From Gammaproteobacteria bacterium (GTDB lineage: Bacteria > Pseudomonadota > Gammaproteobacteria > Granulosicoccales > Granulosicoccaceae): 13,261 nt of DNA. Under the pieces are notes generated by a model, which worked only from the letters and a program-made list of their open reading frames with translations, had not been told where the DNA came from and ran no database searches. Positions within the stretch are counted from its first letter, which is position 1, and each line of letters begins with the position of its first letter. The stretch lies in NCBI GenBank assembly GCA_019634245.1, contig JAHQVR010000282.1:1-13261 (forward strand), written 5' to 3'. The translations under genes and the position numbers were made by a program. Below, one piece after another: positions 7,436 through 13,261 of this stretch.

Positions 7436-7861
7436 CTACAACGGTTGAACAGACCATTGGTAGACCTCACTATCAATCGTTGTGCACAATCCACTAGTAT
7501 CGTTATAGTCACCCAGATTGCCATCAACCATGACAGTTACTGTGAACTCAAAATCACCCATCTGAGTCGCGGTACCATAGATTTTGAAATCACGGTCATC
7601 AGCTTCTGTCTGTATGCCACTAGGAAGATCACCTCTGAAAGTGAAGCTATAGTCAAACCGATCATCGTAGGGTTCATTGCGAATGCTGGCCCGAATCACC
7701 TGATCGTATTCCTGATTAAGCACCGGGTTCGGCAGTGAGTTTGGTCTTAACTCAGGTTGGTCATCGTCAATGCAGTCGAGTACGTCATCGCAGCCCATAA
7801 GTGCCAAGGCTAATAGGACTAGCACTATCCTAATACAGATCTTGGCGTTAATACGAATCAT
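7436..7861 (-). CDS. Small lipoprotein with putative Ig-like (He_PIG-type) domain
   Basis: This 141-residue protein is of unknown function. The N-terminus is a lipoprotein signal: basic residues, a hydrophobic core at about 10-22, and a lipobox L21-M-G-C24. Residues 25 and 26 are both Asp; in E. coli an Asp at +2 favours inner-membrane retention, though the rule does not hold in all proteobacteria. The mature part reads 'LRPNSLPNPVLNQEYDQVIRASI', 'FRGDLPSGIQTEADDRDFKIYGTATQMGDFEFTVTV', the pattern of putative Ig (He_PIG) domains, where 'LPxGLxxxxxxxxIxGTPtxxGxyxFTVxV' is typical. Four cysteines (9, 24, 30, 127) are present; C30 and C127 could form a disulfide after export. It is divergent from the large FG-GAP lipoprotein gene and converges on thiE. 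The ribosome site is weak (GAG 10 bases upstream). Whether it is a partner of the large lipoprotein is a guess from position. Confidence 0.75.
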   Translation of the reverse strand: MIRINAKICIRIVLVLLALALMGCDDVLDCIDDDQPELRPNSLPNPVLNQEYDQVIRASIRNEPYDDRFDYSFTFRGDLPSGIQTEADDRDFKIYGTATQMGDFEFTVTVMVDGNLGDYNDTSGLCTTIDSEVYQWSVQPL

Positions 7862-8014
7862 CGCACTACTCGTTAAATTCTTTTTTCCGAATCAAAGAAG
7901 TATCTGTCCGGACAGTCGAAATTACAAGCTCGCCCACCTCAGATTAAGCCATGGCTAGCATTGGTATCAGGTCTGTAGATAGAATCAGATTAATCGGCAG
8001 TTTCACGATGTACT

Positions 8015-8026
8015 ACCCATTTGGGT
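8015..8026. promoter_or_regulatory. Perfect ACCCA-TT-TGGGT palindrome in the divergent lipoprotein upstream region
   Basis: This is a 12-base palindrome with 5-base arms around TT. It lies 141 bases before the start codon of the FG-GAP lipoprotein gene. Its centre is about 61.5 bases upstream of the transcription start predicted from the -10 at 8070-8075, a spacing typical of class-I activators. No binding protein can be named from the window. Confidence 0.35.
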
Positions 8027-8066
8027 GATTCCCCTGTTAAATGCAGCGATTTAGAATTACAGTCTC

Positions 8067-8075
8067 TGCTATTCT
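8067..8075 (+). promoter_or_regulatory. Extended -10 promoter candidate for the FG-GAP lipoprotein gene
   Basis: TGC-TATTCT is a TGn extended -10 with a 4-of-6 hexamer match. No good -35 lies 16-18 bases upstream, which fits activator dependence on the palindrome at 8015-8026. The leader would be about 85 bases. The rest of the 305-base gap 7862-8166 shows nothing else I can support. A GGAG at 8153 is the likely ribosome site. Confidence 0.3.
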
Positions 8076-8166
8076 CACTCGATCTGGATGTCCTGCGGCA
8101 GACAGGTGTGTTTTTTAATGCAGAAACTTCAACTAAGATTTTCCGGAATTATGGAGCTGTTTTCTT

Positions 8167-10809
8167 ATGGATAAAGCTAGCGTGCATTACCCGATAGCCC
8201 GTCATCTGTTAATGACGTTTCTCGTTGCTTTCTTGATTTCATCCTGTGGTGGCGGGGGAAGCTCCGATAATTCGGACTCCAGTGGTTCGGATACTGGCGG
8301 CTCTGATACAGGCGGATCGGATGGGGGATCAGATTCAGGCCAAGTCAATGAAACGGTCGTCGGGGTTCTCGAATCCTTTGGTGTTGATACCCAGGCATCA
8401 CCGCGACTTGATGACAATGGTGCAGCATTGCCTGATGATTATTCCCCACTCGGCACCACCAGAACGGTCAATCGTTTTGAAGAAGCGGCGCTGTTTGGCG
8501 TTTCGATAGATGAAGACGCGGGTTTAGCGGGCACCTTCGGCGGTTTGATGCCCGTTATCGACTTTGATCTGGTGAACGGCACAGACGTTCAGGCTGAATT
8601 GTTGTCTGATTTGGATACAACTGACCAGCCCTGGTTTTCTAGTGGTGTAGTTAGAAGTGCAGTTACTGCCGATATCGATGCTGATGGGCTTGATGAAATT
8701 GTAGTGGCGTGGCAGTCAGAAGCCGACTCCCCTGTCCAGATCAATGTCATTCAAGATGTCGCATCCGATGCTGCGGCAGGCGATGCGGTAGTCATTGCCA
8801 CTGGCGTTGAAGTACAGAGTCTGAACTTGGTATCAGGCGATTTGGATGGAGACGCTACGATAGACATTGCTGTTGCCATTACAGACACCAGCGACTCCAT
8901 CGAAGTTGTAGTAGTCACCAACTCCTCTGGTGTGCTGGCAGGCAATGGCACCTCTTTTTCGATTGCGGCTGATACACCCACTGGCTATACCCATGTTGCT
9001 CTAACTACCGGCAATGTTGATCGGGATGCTGGTCGGGAATTGGCGGTGGTTGTTAACCGTTATGGAGGCGACATTTCGCGACAGACAGGTTCTAGCATCA
9101 GTGAAGCGACTTCTCGATGGTACCTACTGGACGACGTAAGCAGCGGTTTTCAGGAGATGGAAGGCGGGCTTAGCGTTATCAACACCGCTGGAGGCCCTAT
9201 GGTTGTCAAGGTTGCTGATATCGCGTTGGGTGATGTCGATGGAGATGGTGTGGATGAATTGGTGATAGGCGGGCTCGATGAAATTGGACGCGTCTCCGGA
9301 GGGCGAGACTATTTCATTGAAATTCGCGACGATGCTCGCTCAGATTTTTCACAACTGGCATCATTGCAGACGAGCGGCGAAATTCCCAGGCAAGGTGGTA
9401 GTGGACAAACCCAGTATCTGCATTACCTGTTCGTGAGAACGGCAGATCTTGATGGTGATGGTGCAGATGAGATTGTCAGTAACCAATTAGTGTGGGATGA
9501 CTTGCGCACTACCGGTAACCAGCTTACACCGCTGGTAGATCAGATCATGAGTGCTCAAAATGAAGAGACCACCAACGCTCAAATAGATACAGAAATTTTA
9601 CTCGGGAGCGATCAAATCGCCTACTACTTCTCTCCGGTGCATGTGTCATTTGGCGTCGCCGACATCAATGGAGATCAGCGCGAGGATGTTGCCTTCTGGG
9701 TGCAAAGAAGAAACACGCAACCATCTCAGCAATTGGCAGCCTTTGGTTTATCGCAGGATAGAGGGTTCTACCAATACGCATCGATTGAGACCAATTTTAC
9801 AAACCCTCAAACTCCGCTATTTGCATCACTGTTGCTGGGAGATTTCGAGATAAATGGTGATACAGCAGCCCTACGTTTGGCTGATGGTAGTTACAGCTAT
9901 GAGTTAACAGAACCCATTGTATTGGCAGCACTCGCTGCAGCACCTTGCGCTACCGATCTTGGACAGGATCTAAGCTCATGCCGAACAGCAATAGGTTCAA
10001 CTTCAAGTACCGGCAATGTTGAAACTGATGGTTGGTCGGTGTTTGTTAATGCACAAGCTGGCTGGGACGCCCGCGATCCGATTACCCAAAGCGGCGGTGC
10101 CATTTTGGCGAATGTGAGCCGTGAAGTACGAAATTACACAACGACGGCCTACACCACCGTAAACACGGTATTGCGAGAAACGGGTCCAGTGGAAGATACT
10201 GTGATATTCACAACAATTCCCTATGATGTGTGGACCTATGAAGTACTGTCTCACCCAGATCCTGCGATGATCGGTAGAAACGTTCAGGTTCGAATGCCTC
10301 GCGAACAGATCGATATAATGACCACCCGGGAAATCTACAATTCAAGGGTTTCACCTGATGCATTCAAAATAGATGAAGCCATTTTTCAACATACTGCTGG
10401 GGACCCAGGCACCTATCCATCGGAACAACAGAGCAATACTCTGCTGCGAACCTACCGAGGGTTAAAATCTTCTGCGCAAACCGTTGGTTTAAACACAGGA
10501 AGGCAAACCGTCACTATCGAGCAATTTGAAGAAACCACCGAGGGCGAAGAATATCGGACTTCCGCATCTGCCGAAGTCGCCACGGTTGCCGGTGGCTTTG
10601 TAATGAGTGTAGAGATTGGCGGTAGCTTGGACAGTGACCTGGCATCGATAAAAGGTGAAGGCACTATCTACAGCGGACAGGTGGCAGAAATCGGACCCGA
10701 AAATCCTATTTCAGCCAGTTACCAGTTTGGGCTGTTTGCTTATATTTACGAGCCAACCGATGGAACACCTCACTTTGAGGTACTGAATTATTGGGTTGAA
10801 GATTTCTGA
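8167..10809 (+). CDS. Large FG-GAP/VCBS-repeat surface lipoprotein with unrecognised C-terminal domain
   Basis: This is an 880-residue predicted lipoprotein. The signal peptide ends in a lipobox I24-S-S-C27, and Gly follows, so outer-membrane sorting is likely. Residues 28-58 are a low-complexity Gly/Ser/Asp linker with repeating GSDTG units (8284-8340). From about 165 to 570 there are FG-GAP/VCBS-type repeats with DxDxDGxDE calcium-loop text. The starts are 'DIDADGLDE' (169), 'GDLDGDATID' (224), 'GNVDRDAGRE' (282), 'GDVDGDGVDE' (355), 'ADLDGDGADE' (426), 'ADINGDQRED' (498) and a degenerate 'GDFEINGD'. This suggests an integrin-like beta-propeller. Residues 594-880 hold a separate domain with C594 and C605, an alternating small/hydrophobic segment at 799-820, and a 'FGLFAYIYEP...FEVLNYWVED' end; I do not recognise it. 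ATG 8167 is supported by GGAG 10 bases upstream and by the signal peptide. The role is unknown; adhesion or toxin-like activity is speculation. Confidence 0.85.
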   Translation: MDKASVHYPIARHLLMTFLVAFLISSCGGGGSSDNSDSSGSDTGGSDTGGSDGGSDSGQVNETVVGVLESFGVDTQASPRLDDNGAALPDDYSPLGTTRTVNRFEEAALFGVSIDEDAGLAGTFGGLMPVIDFDLVNGTDVQAELLSDLDTTDQPWFSSGVVRSAVTADIDADGLDEIVVAWQSEADSPVQINVIQDVASDAAAGDAVVIATGVEVQSLNLVSGDLDGDATIDIAVAITDTSDSIEVVVVTNSSGVLAGNGTSFSIAADTPTGYTHVALTTGNVDRDAGRELAVVVNRYGGDISRQTGSSISEATSRWYLLDDVSSGFQEMEGGLSVINTAGGPMVVKVADIALGDVDGDGVDELVIGGLDEIGRVSGGRDYFIEIRDDARSDFSQLASLQTSGEIPRQGGSGQTQYLHYLFVRTADLDGDGADEIVSNQLVWDDLRTTGNQLTPLVDQIMSAQNEETTNAQIDTEILLGSDQIAYYFSPVHVSFGVADINGDQREDVAFWVQRRNTQPSQQLAAFGLSQDRGFYQYASIETNFTNPQTPLFASLLLGDFEINGDTAALRLADGSYSYELTEPIVLAALAAAPCATDLGQDLSSCRTAIGSTSSTGNVETDGWSVFVNAQAGWDARDPITQSGGAILANVSREVRNYTTTAYTTVNTVLRETGPVEDTVIFTTIPYDVWTYEVLSHPDPAMIGRNVQVRMPREQIDIMTTREIYNSRVSPDAFKIDEAIFQHTAGDPGTYPSEQQSNTLLRTYRGLKSSAQTVGLNTGRQTVTIEQFEETTEGEEYRTSASAEVATVAGGFVMSVEIGGSLDSDLASIKGEGTIYSGQVAEIGPENPISASYQFGLFAYIYEPTDGTPHFEVLNYWVEDF

Positions 10810-10988
10810 TTAATCTTGGGCTCGAAGTCACTAAAGAACAATTTTATGCGAGCCACAGTTTTTTCCTAGCTAGGCCCTTCGCCGTCGTCAACAACGGGAT
10901 CAATACTACCGAGCTGACTACATTGTTGATGAACTTGGGGAATGGCGTTAAGCATGTCGACCGTCCGTTTCGATTCCGGCCGCTATGA
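10800..10988 (+). other. Start-less open frame, possible gene remnant
   Basis: The plus-strand frame between TGA at 10797 and TGA at 10986 is open for 62 codons and reads 'LGLEVTKEQFYASHSFF' and 'ARPFAVVNNGIN', then 'TTELTTLLMNLGNGVKHV' and 'DRPFRFRPL'. It has no ATG, GTG or TTG in its first half, and it overlaps the lipoprotein end and the terminator candidate. It looks protein-like but matches no family I can name. It may be the 3' end of a lost gene or chance. No other gene lies in 10810-10982. Confidence 0.2.
10819..10864 (+). terminator. Candidate terminator after the FG-GAP lipoprotein gene
   Basis: GGCTCG (10819-10824) and CGAGCC (10849-10854) form a perfect 6-bp stem. ACAG and then six T follow at 10859-10864. 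The T-run and position, 10 bases after the stop, fit an intrinsic terminator. The 24-base loop and the 4-base gap before the T-run are unusual, so this is a moderate call. Confidence 0.4.
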
Positions 10989-11001
10989 GATGTTCTCATA
11001 G
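10983..11001. repeat. Perfect 8-bp inverted repeat over two converging stop codons
   Basis: CTATGAGA-TGT-TCTCATAG is a perfect hairpin with a 3-base loop. Its left arm contains the TAG of the small minus-strand ORF (10983-10985) and the TGA of the plus-strand open frame (10986-10988). Neither side has a good T-run, so a classic terminator is doubtful. Confidence 0.45.
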
Positions 11002-11243
11002 TTTATGCCGTAAAAACGCGACAAGATGTCGTACAACTCTGGCGAAGCGTTATTAACAATAGTAGCGCCGATCTCTCCACTCAGGAAGTATTGGCTTATC
11101 TCGGCCCGGAATTCCTGACGGTTCGAAAAAGCATAGAGATCAAGACCTTTGGTATCGGTGCAATCGACCGCATAATCGGCGTAGAACTGAGTTAGAATAT
11201 TTATCAGGCTTTGTGCATCCTGAGAATCCATAAAAGTGGACAC
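10983..11243 (-). CDS. Small hypothetical ORF, possibly a frameshifted or truncated gene
   Basis: This ORF of 86 codons begins with GTG at 11243; an internal ATG at 11231 would give 82 residues. Neither start has a ribosome site. The sequence reads 'MDSQDAQSLINILTQFYADYAVDC', 'LDLYAFSNRQEFRAEISQYFLSGEI' and 'NNASPELYDILSRFYGIN'. The E-F-x-A-E-x-x-x-Y-F and PELYDIL text recalls the C-terminal end of some gluzincin-type metallopeptidases, where the Glu is the third zinc ligand. No HExxH helix is present here, so at most it is a fragment. A strong ribosome site (GGGAGG, 11274-11279) with ATG 11269 lies just upstream but one base out of frame, giving only 21 codons. A one-base loss near 11255-11269 would explain this. 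It follows the PCC-domain gene on the same strand. Confidence 0.4.
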   Translation of the reverse strand: MSTFMDSQDAQSLINILTQFYADYAVDCTDTKGLDLYAFSNRQEFRAEISQYFLSGEIGATIVNNASPELYDILSRFYGINYENIS

Positions 11244-11273
11244 ACCATCGAGATTTTAGAGATCAACATGTTT

Positions 11274-11279
11274 CCTCCC
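11274..11279 (-). promoter_or_regulatory. Strong ribosome-binding site leading to a 21-codon frame
   Basis: On the minus strand GGGAGG is followed by AAAC and ATG at 11269, the best Shine-Dalgarno sequence in this part of the window. The frame it opens ends in TGA at 11204 after 21 codons (MLISKISMVCPLLWILRMHKA) and is out of register with the 86-codon ORF. It either marks the true start of a now broken gene or a short leader peptide. Confidence 0.45.
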
Positions 11280-11294
11280 AAGAGGTGTAGTGCC

Positions 11295-12161
11295 TCATAC
11301 GCCTTTGCGATTGAGAACCACCTCTGCCGTCACCAAAACCGGGTTTTCTCCGCGAGACAATCTTCCCGACAGAATGTGTGTGCCATCAGTACCTACAATG
11401 ACGATCTCCGGGCCCGGTCCACCTATTCCCGCTATAGCATCGGTAACGAGAAATTCAGTGGGTAGGCTATCCAGCATTCGACCATCTTCAAAACGAGCGG
11501 TGTTGATGCTACCGATCCCATGCACTCGTGCTGATGTCCAGCCAAGCGCTGAACAAGCCGCCTCTAAACTGTTAGCAAAATCCTGATTAGGCAGAAGACG
11601 CAGGGCGGCGTAGTCCGAACCCTCGGGTCGGACCCAGTCTACGTAGTCCAAGCACTCGGGTCCGACCCGGTCTACATGAAAAAGATCAAATTGAGTCTCC
11701 GCATCGGCTCGCCGATCAAAACGTGCACCGGTTAAACCAATACCGCGTGCGATTACAGGCAAAGCCAACCGCGTTTGCCGGGCGAGTATGTGACCCATTG
11801 CTTGACTGCCACCCGCTGGCGTCCAGGTGCCATGCCCATGTAAAAATGACGTGCCTTCATGCCGCCCTACAATCATACCGAGCTGATCAATCCGACCAGC
11901 CTCAAAACAATGGACGTCGGAGTACCAAGCGACATGCATTTCATCCGGCGCCTCGGCAGGAATAACATAGGCCAACGCCGAGACGTCAGCGTCCGTAAAT
12001 TCCAGCCAAGCACTATCGAGTTCCAACGGTGCCAACGCCTGCGCAACAGCCTCTTCCAGTGACATGCCTGCCGAGAGCGTTACTTCCATGTCGCATCCCG
12101 CGCATGGAATCAAGTCCATTCGGCTGGCGCGCACTGGGCCAGGATGTTGAACTTGCTTCAT
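11295..12161 (-). CDS. PCC/DUF296-like domain protein
   Basis: This is a 288-residue cytoplasmic protein. The N-terminal half (about 1-140) matches the bacterial PCC (DUF296) type: 'HPGPVRASRMDLIPC', 'EVTLSAGMSLEEAVAQAL', 'AYVIPAE', 'FEAGRIDQLGMIVGRHEGTSFLHGHGTW' and 'AMGHILARQT'. H108, H110 and H124 are in the positions where this fold often has metal or ligand His. The C-terminal half (about 185-285) may be a second, more divergent copy: 'GWTSARVHGIGSINTARFED' and 'THILSGRLSRGENPVLVTAEVVL'. The biochemical role of free-standing bacterial PCC proteins is poorly defined. I choose ATG 12161 rather than ATG 12254 because it forms a TGATG overlap with the stop of the upstream acyl-CoA synthetase gene and because the conserved text starts there. 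The overlap implies translational coupling and a shared pathway. Confidence 0.75.
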   Translation of the reverse strand: MKQVQHPGPVRASRMDLIPCAGCDMEVTLSAGMSLEEAVAQALAPLELDSAWLEFTDADVSALAYVIPAEAPDEMHVAWYSDVHCFEAGRIDQLGMIVGRHEGTSFLHGHGTWTPAGGSQAMGHILARQTRLALPVIARGIGLTGARFDRRADAETQFDLFHVDRVGPECLDYVDWVRPEGSDYAALRLLPNQDFANSLEAACSALGWTSARVHGIGSINTARFEDGRMLDSLPTEFLVTDAIAGIGGPGPEIVIVGTDGTHILSGRLSRGENPVLVTAEVVLNRKGV

Positions 12162-13261
12162 CAAGCGCCACCGTTTGCCAAACGACGCTCCAGTTCTGAG
12201 CGCACCAAACGCTTGGCCATCTTGCCATAGCCTGATTTTGGAATTTCGTCCCAAACGTAGAAGGCCTTTGGCATTTTGTAGGACGCTATTTTACCGTGCA
12301 GAAAACTCTGAACTGCCTCTGACGAAACATCCACACCGGCGTGAAGTGCAACAACGGCGACACCAATCTCACCCCATTTTTCATCGGGCATTCCAAACAC
12401 GGCAGCCTCAGAGATATCCGGGTGCAGTAACAATTTCTCCTCGATCTCGCGTGGGTAGATGTTAGAGCCGCCTGATATGTACATGTCGGATTCACGCCCG
12501 GTGATGTAGAAAAAGCCTTCGGCGTCCATGTGGCCCAGATCGCCGGTGCGAAACATTCCGTTTCTAAAACTCTTTTCATTGGCCTCCGGGTTTTGCCAGT
12601 AACCTGCAAAAACGGCGGGGCCAGTGACACAAATCTCACCCGTTTCACCCAGACGGCATGCGTTACCTTCCTTGTCCTGGATCTCGACCTGCATACCAGT
12701 GCGCGCGTAACCACAAGTGCCCATACGGGCATCGTCATCTTTAGAGTGGTCGGAAGGAGGCAGCACCGTGATGTTGCCAGTGACCTCGCCTAAACCAAAA
12801 TACTGCACAAGAACGGAACCGAGCACTTCAAGCGCTTTGACTTGATCGGCCCGGTACATCGGCGCGCCTGCGTAGATCACATAGCGCAATGAGCGATGAT
12901 CGAATGTGTCAACCTCAGGTGCTTCGACCAGCAGTTTAAGAATGGTGGGCACGGTGAACATATTCGTTACGTGCCACTTTTCCACCAACGACCAAATTTC
13001 AGCGGTGTTGAACTTGGTAGAGGTAGTCAGGATGGTCGGTGCCCCACGAGAAGCGATCATTAACTGGTGCATACCAGCGCCATGAGACAATGGAGCAACC
13101 ACCAGCGATGCATCAGCATAGGTGCTTCCAGGTACCAAATCACACAGATGGTTGTTGATCACAAAACCTAGTTGACCATGCGTCAGGATGGAGGCTTTGG
13201 GTCGTCCAGATGTGCCGGAGGTAAAAAAGAACCAGCACGGATCATCTCGGTCTACTGGCGC
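12161..13261 (-). CDS. AMP-forming acyl-CoA synthetase (5' end beyond right edge)
   Basis: This adenylate-forming enzyme of the ANL superfamily activates a carboxylic acid with ATP and then forms the CoA thioester. The last 366 residues are visible and the frame is open to the window edge. They include the P-loop motif 'FFTSGTSGRPKAS' (about 12-24 of the visible part), which lies before the GTG at 13162, so that GTG is not the start. Further motifs are 'YAGAPM', the A5 motif 'YFGLGE' (154-159), 'MFRTGDLGHMDAEGFFYITGRESDMYISGGSNIYPREIE' with the adenylate-binding Asp and hinge, and a C-terminal 'PKSGYGKMAKR' with the catalytic Lys at visible residue 347. All key residues are present, so it should be active. 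The acid substrate is not evident. It ends in a one-base overlap with the PCC-like gene. Confidence 0.93.
   Translation of the reverse strand, partial: APVDRDDPCWFFFTSGTSGRPKASILTHGQLGFVINNHLCDLVPGSTYADASLVVAPLSHGAGMHQLMIASRGAPTILTTSTKFNTAEIWSLVEKWHVTNMFTVPTILKLLVEAPEVDTFDHRSLRYVIYAGAPMYRADQVKALEVLGSVLVQYFGLGEVTGNITVLPPSDHSKDDDARMGTCGYARTGMQVEIQDKEGNACRLGETGEICVTGPAVFAGYWQNPEANEKSFRNGMFRTGDLGHMDAEGFFYITGRESDMYISGGSNIYPREIEEKLLLHPDISEAAVFGMPDEKWGEIGVAVVALHAGVDVSSEAVQSFLHGKIASYKMPKAFYVWDEIPKSGYGKMAKRLVRSELERRLANGGA

Noticed and set aside
10865..10874. CCTAGCTAGG 10-base palindrome
   Set aside because: A perfect palindrome, but short, without partner sites or promoter context, and next to a more plausible terminator.
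12162..12254. N-terminal extension of the PCC-like protein to ATG 12254
   Set aside because: The extra 31 residues lie inside the synthetase gene in another frame and match nothing; the TGATG overlap start is far better supported.
12286..12738. 150-codon minus-strand frame
   Set aside because: It lies wholly within the acyl-CoA synthetase gene in another frame and is rich in Arg/Cys/Thr with no family features.
12161..13162. GTG at 13162 as start of the acyl-CoA synthetase
   Set aside because: The frame stays open to the edge and contains the P-loop TSGTSGRPK motif upstream of this GTG, so the gene begins outside the window.
1..13261. CRISPR arrays, tRNA/rRNA genes, insertion sequences, TPP riboswitch
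   Set aside because: I found no spaced direct repeats, cloverleaf-like sequence, transposase text or THI-box-like sequence upstream of thiG on reading either strand; this is by eye, not by a covariance search.

Overview
The window looks like a chromosomal segment of a free-living, probably marine, heterotrophic proteobacterium. Base composition looks moderate (not computed). The evidence for lifestyle and class is indirect. There is a CUT1-type sugar ABC importer with a periplasmic binding protein, two lipoprotein genes with Gram-negative lipoboxes, and thiazole/thiamine-phosphate synthase remnants whose end motifs resemble alphaproteobacterial thiG/thiE. The Gly/Ser/Asp-rich FG-GAP lipoprotein is of a kind common in marine gammaproteobacteria. 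I cannot decide the class from this window. No rRNA, tRNA, CRISPR array or insertion sequence was seen.

Left part (1-5348): a minus-strand operon encodes a sugar-binding protein, a MalF-type permease and a MalG-type permease that runs off the left edge. Divergent from it, across a 250-base control region, is a 795-residue PIG-L (LmbE-like) deacetylase with a C-terminal Rossmann-like domain. The layout suggests import of a saccharide and cytoplasmic removal of an acyl group from it; the substrate is unknown. The mRNA between the binding-protein and permease genes can fold into an 11-bp stem that buries the permease start codon. Two related inverted repeats lie in the divergent promoter region.

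Middle (5409-7383): an intact EamA/DMT-type membrane transporter is followed at once by a decayed thiamine pair. thiG has lost its N-terminal third and thiE carries an in-frame TAA at codon 41. This looks like the scar of a lost thi operon.

Right-middle (7436-10809): two divergent lipoprotein genes share a 305-base upstream region that holds a perfect ACCCA-TT-TGGGT palindrome and an extended -10 promoter. One encodes a small protein with an Ig-like (He_PIG-like) domain. The other encodes an 880-residue surface protein with about seven FG-GAP/VCBS calcium-binding-type repeats and an unrecognised C-terminal domain of about 280 residues, the most novel-looking coding segment here.

Right end (10810-13261): a disturbed stretch holds a start-less plus-strand reading frame and a small minus-strand ORF with an out-of-frame ribosome-binding site. 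It is followed, reading leftward on the minus strand, by a translationally coupled pair: an AMP-forming acyl-CoA synthetase (open at the right edge) and a protein with one clear and one possible PCC/DUF296-like domain.
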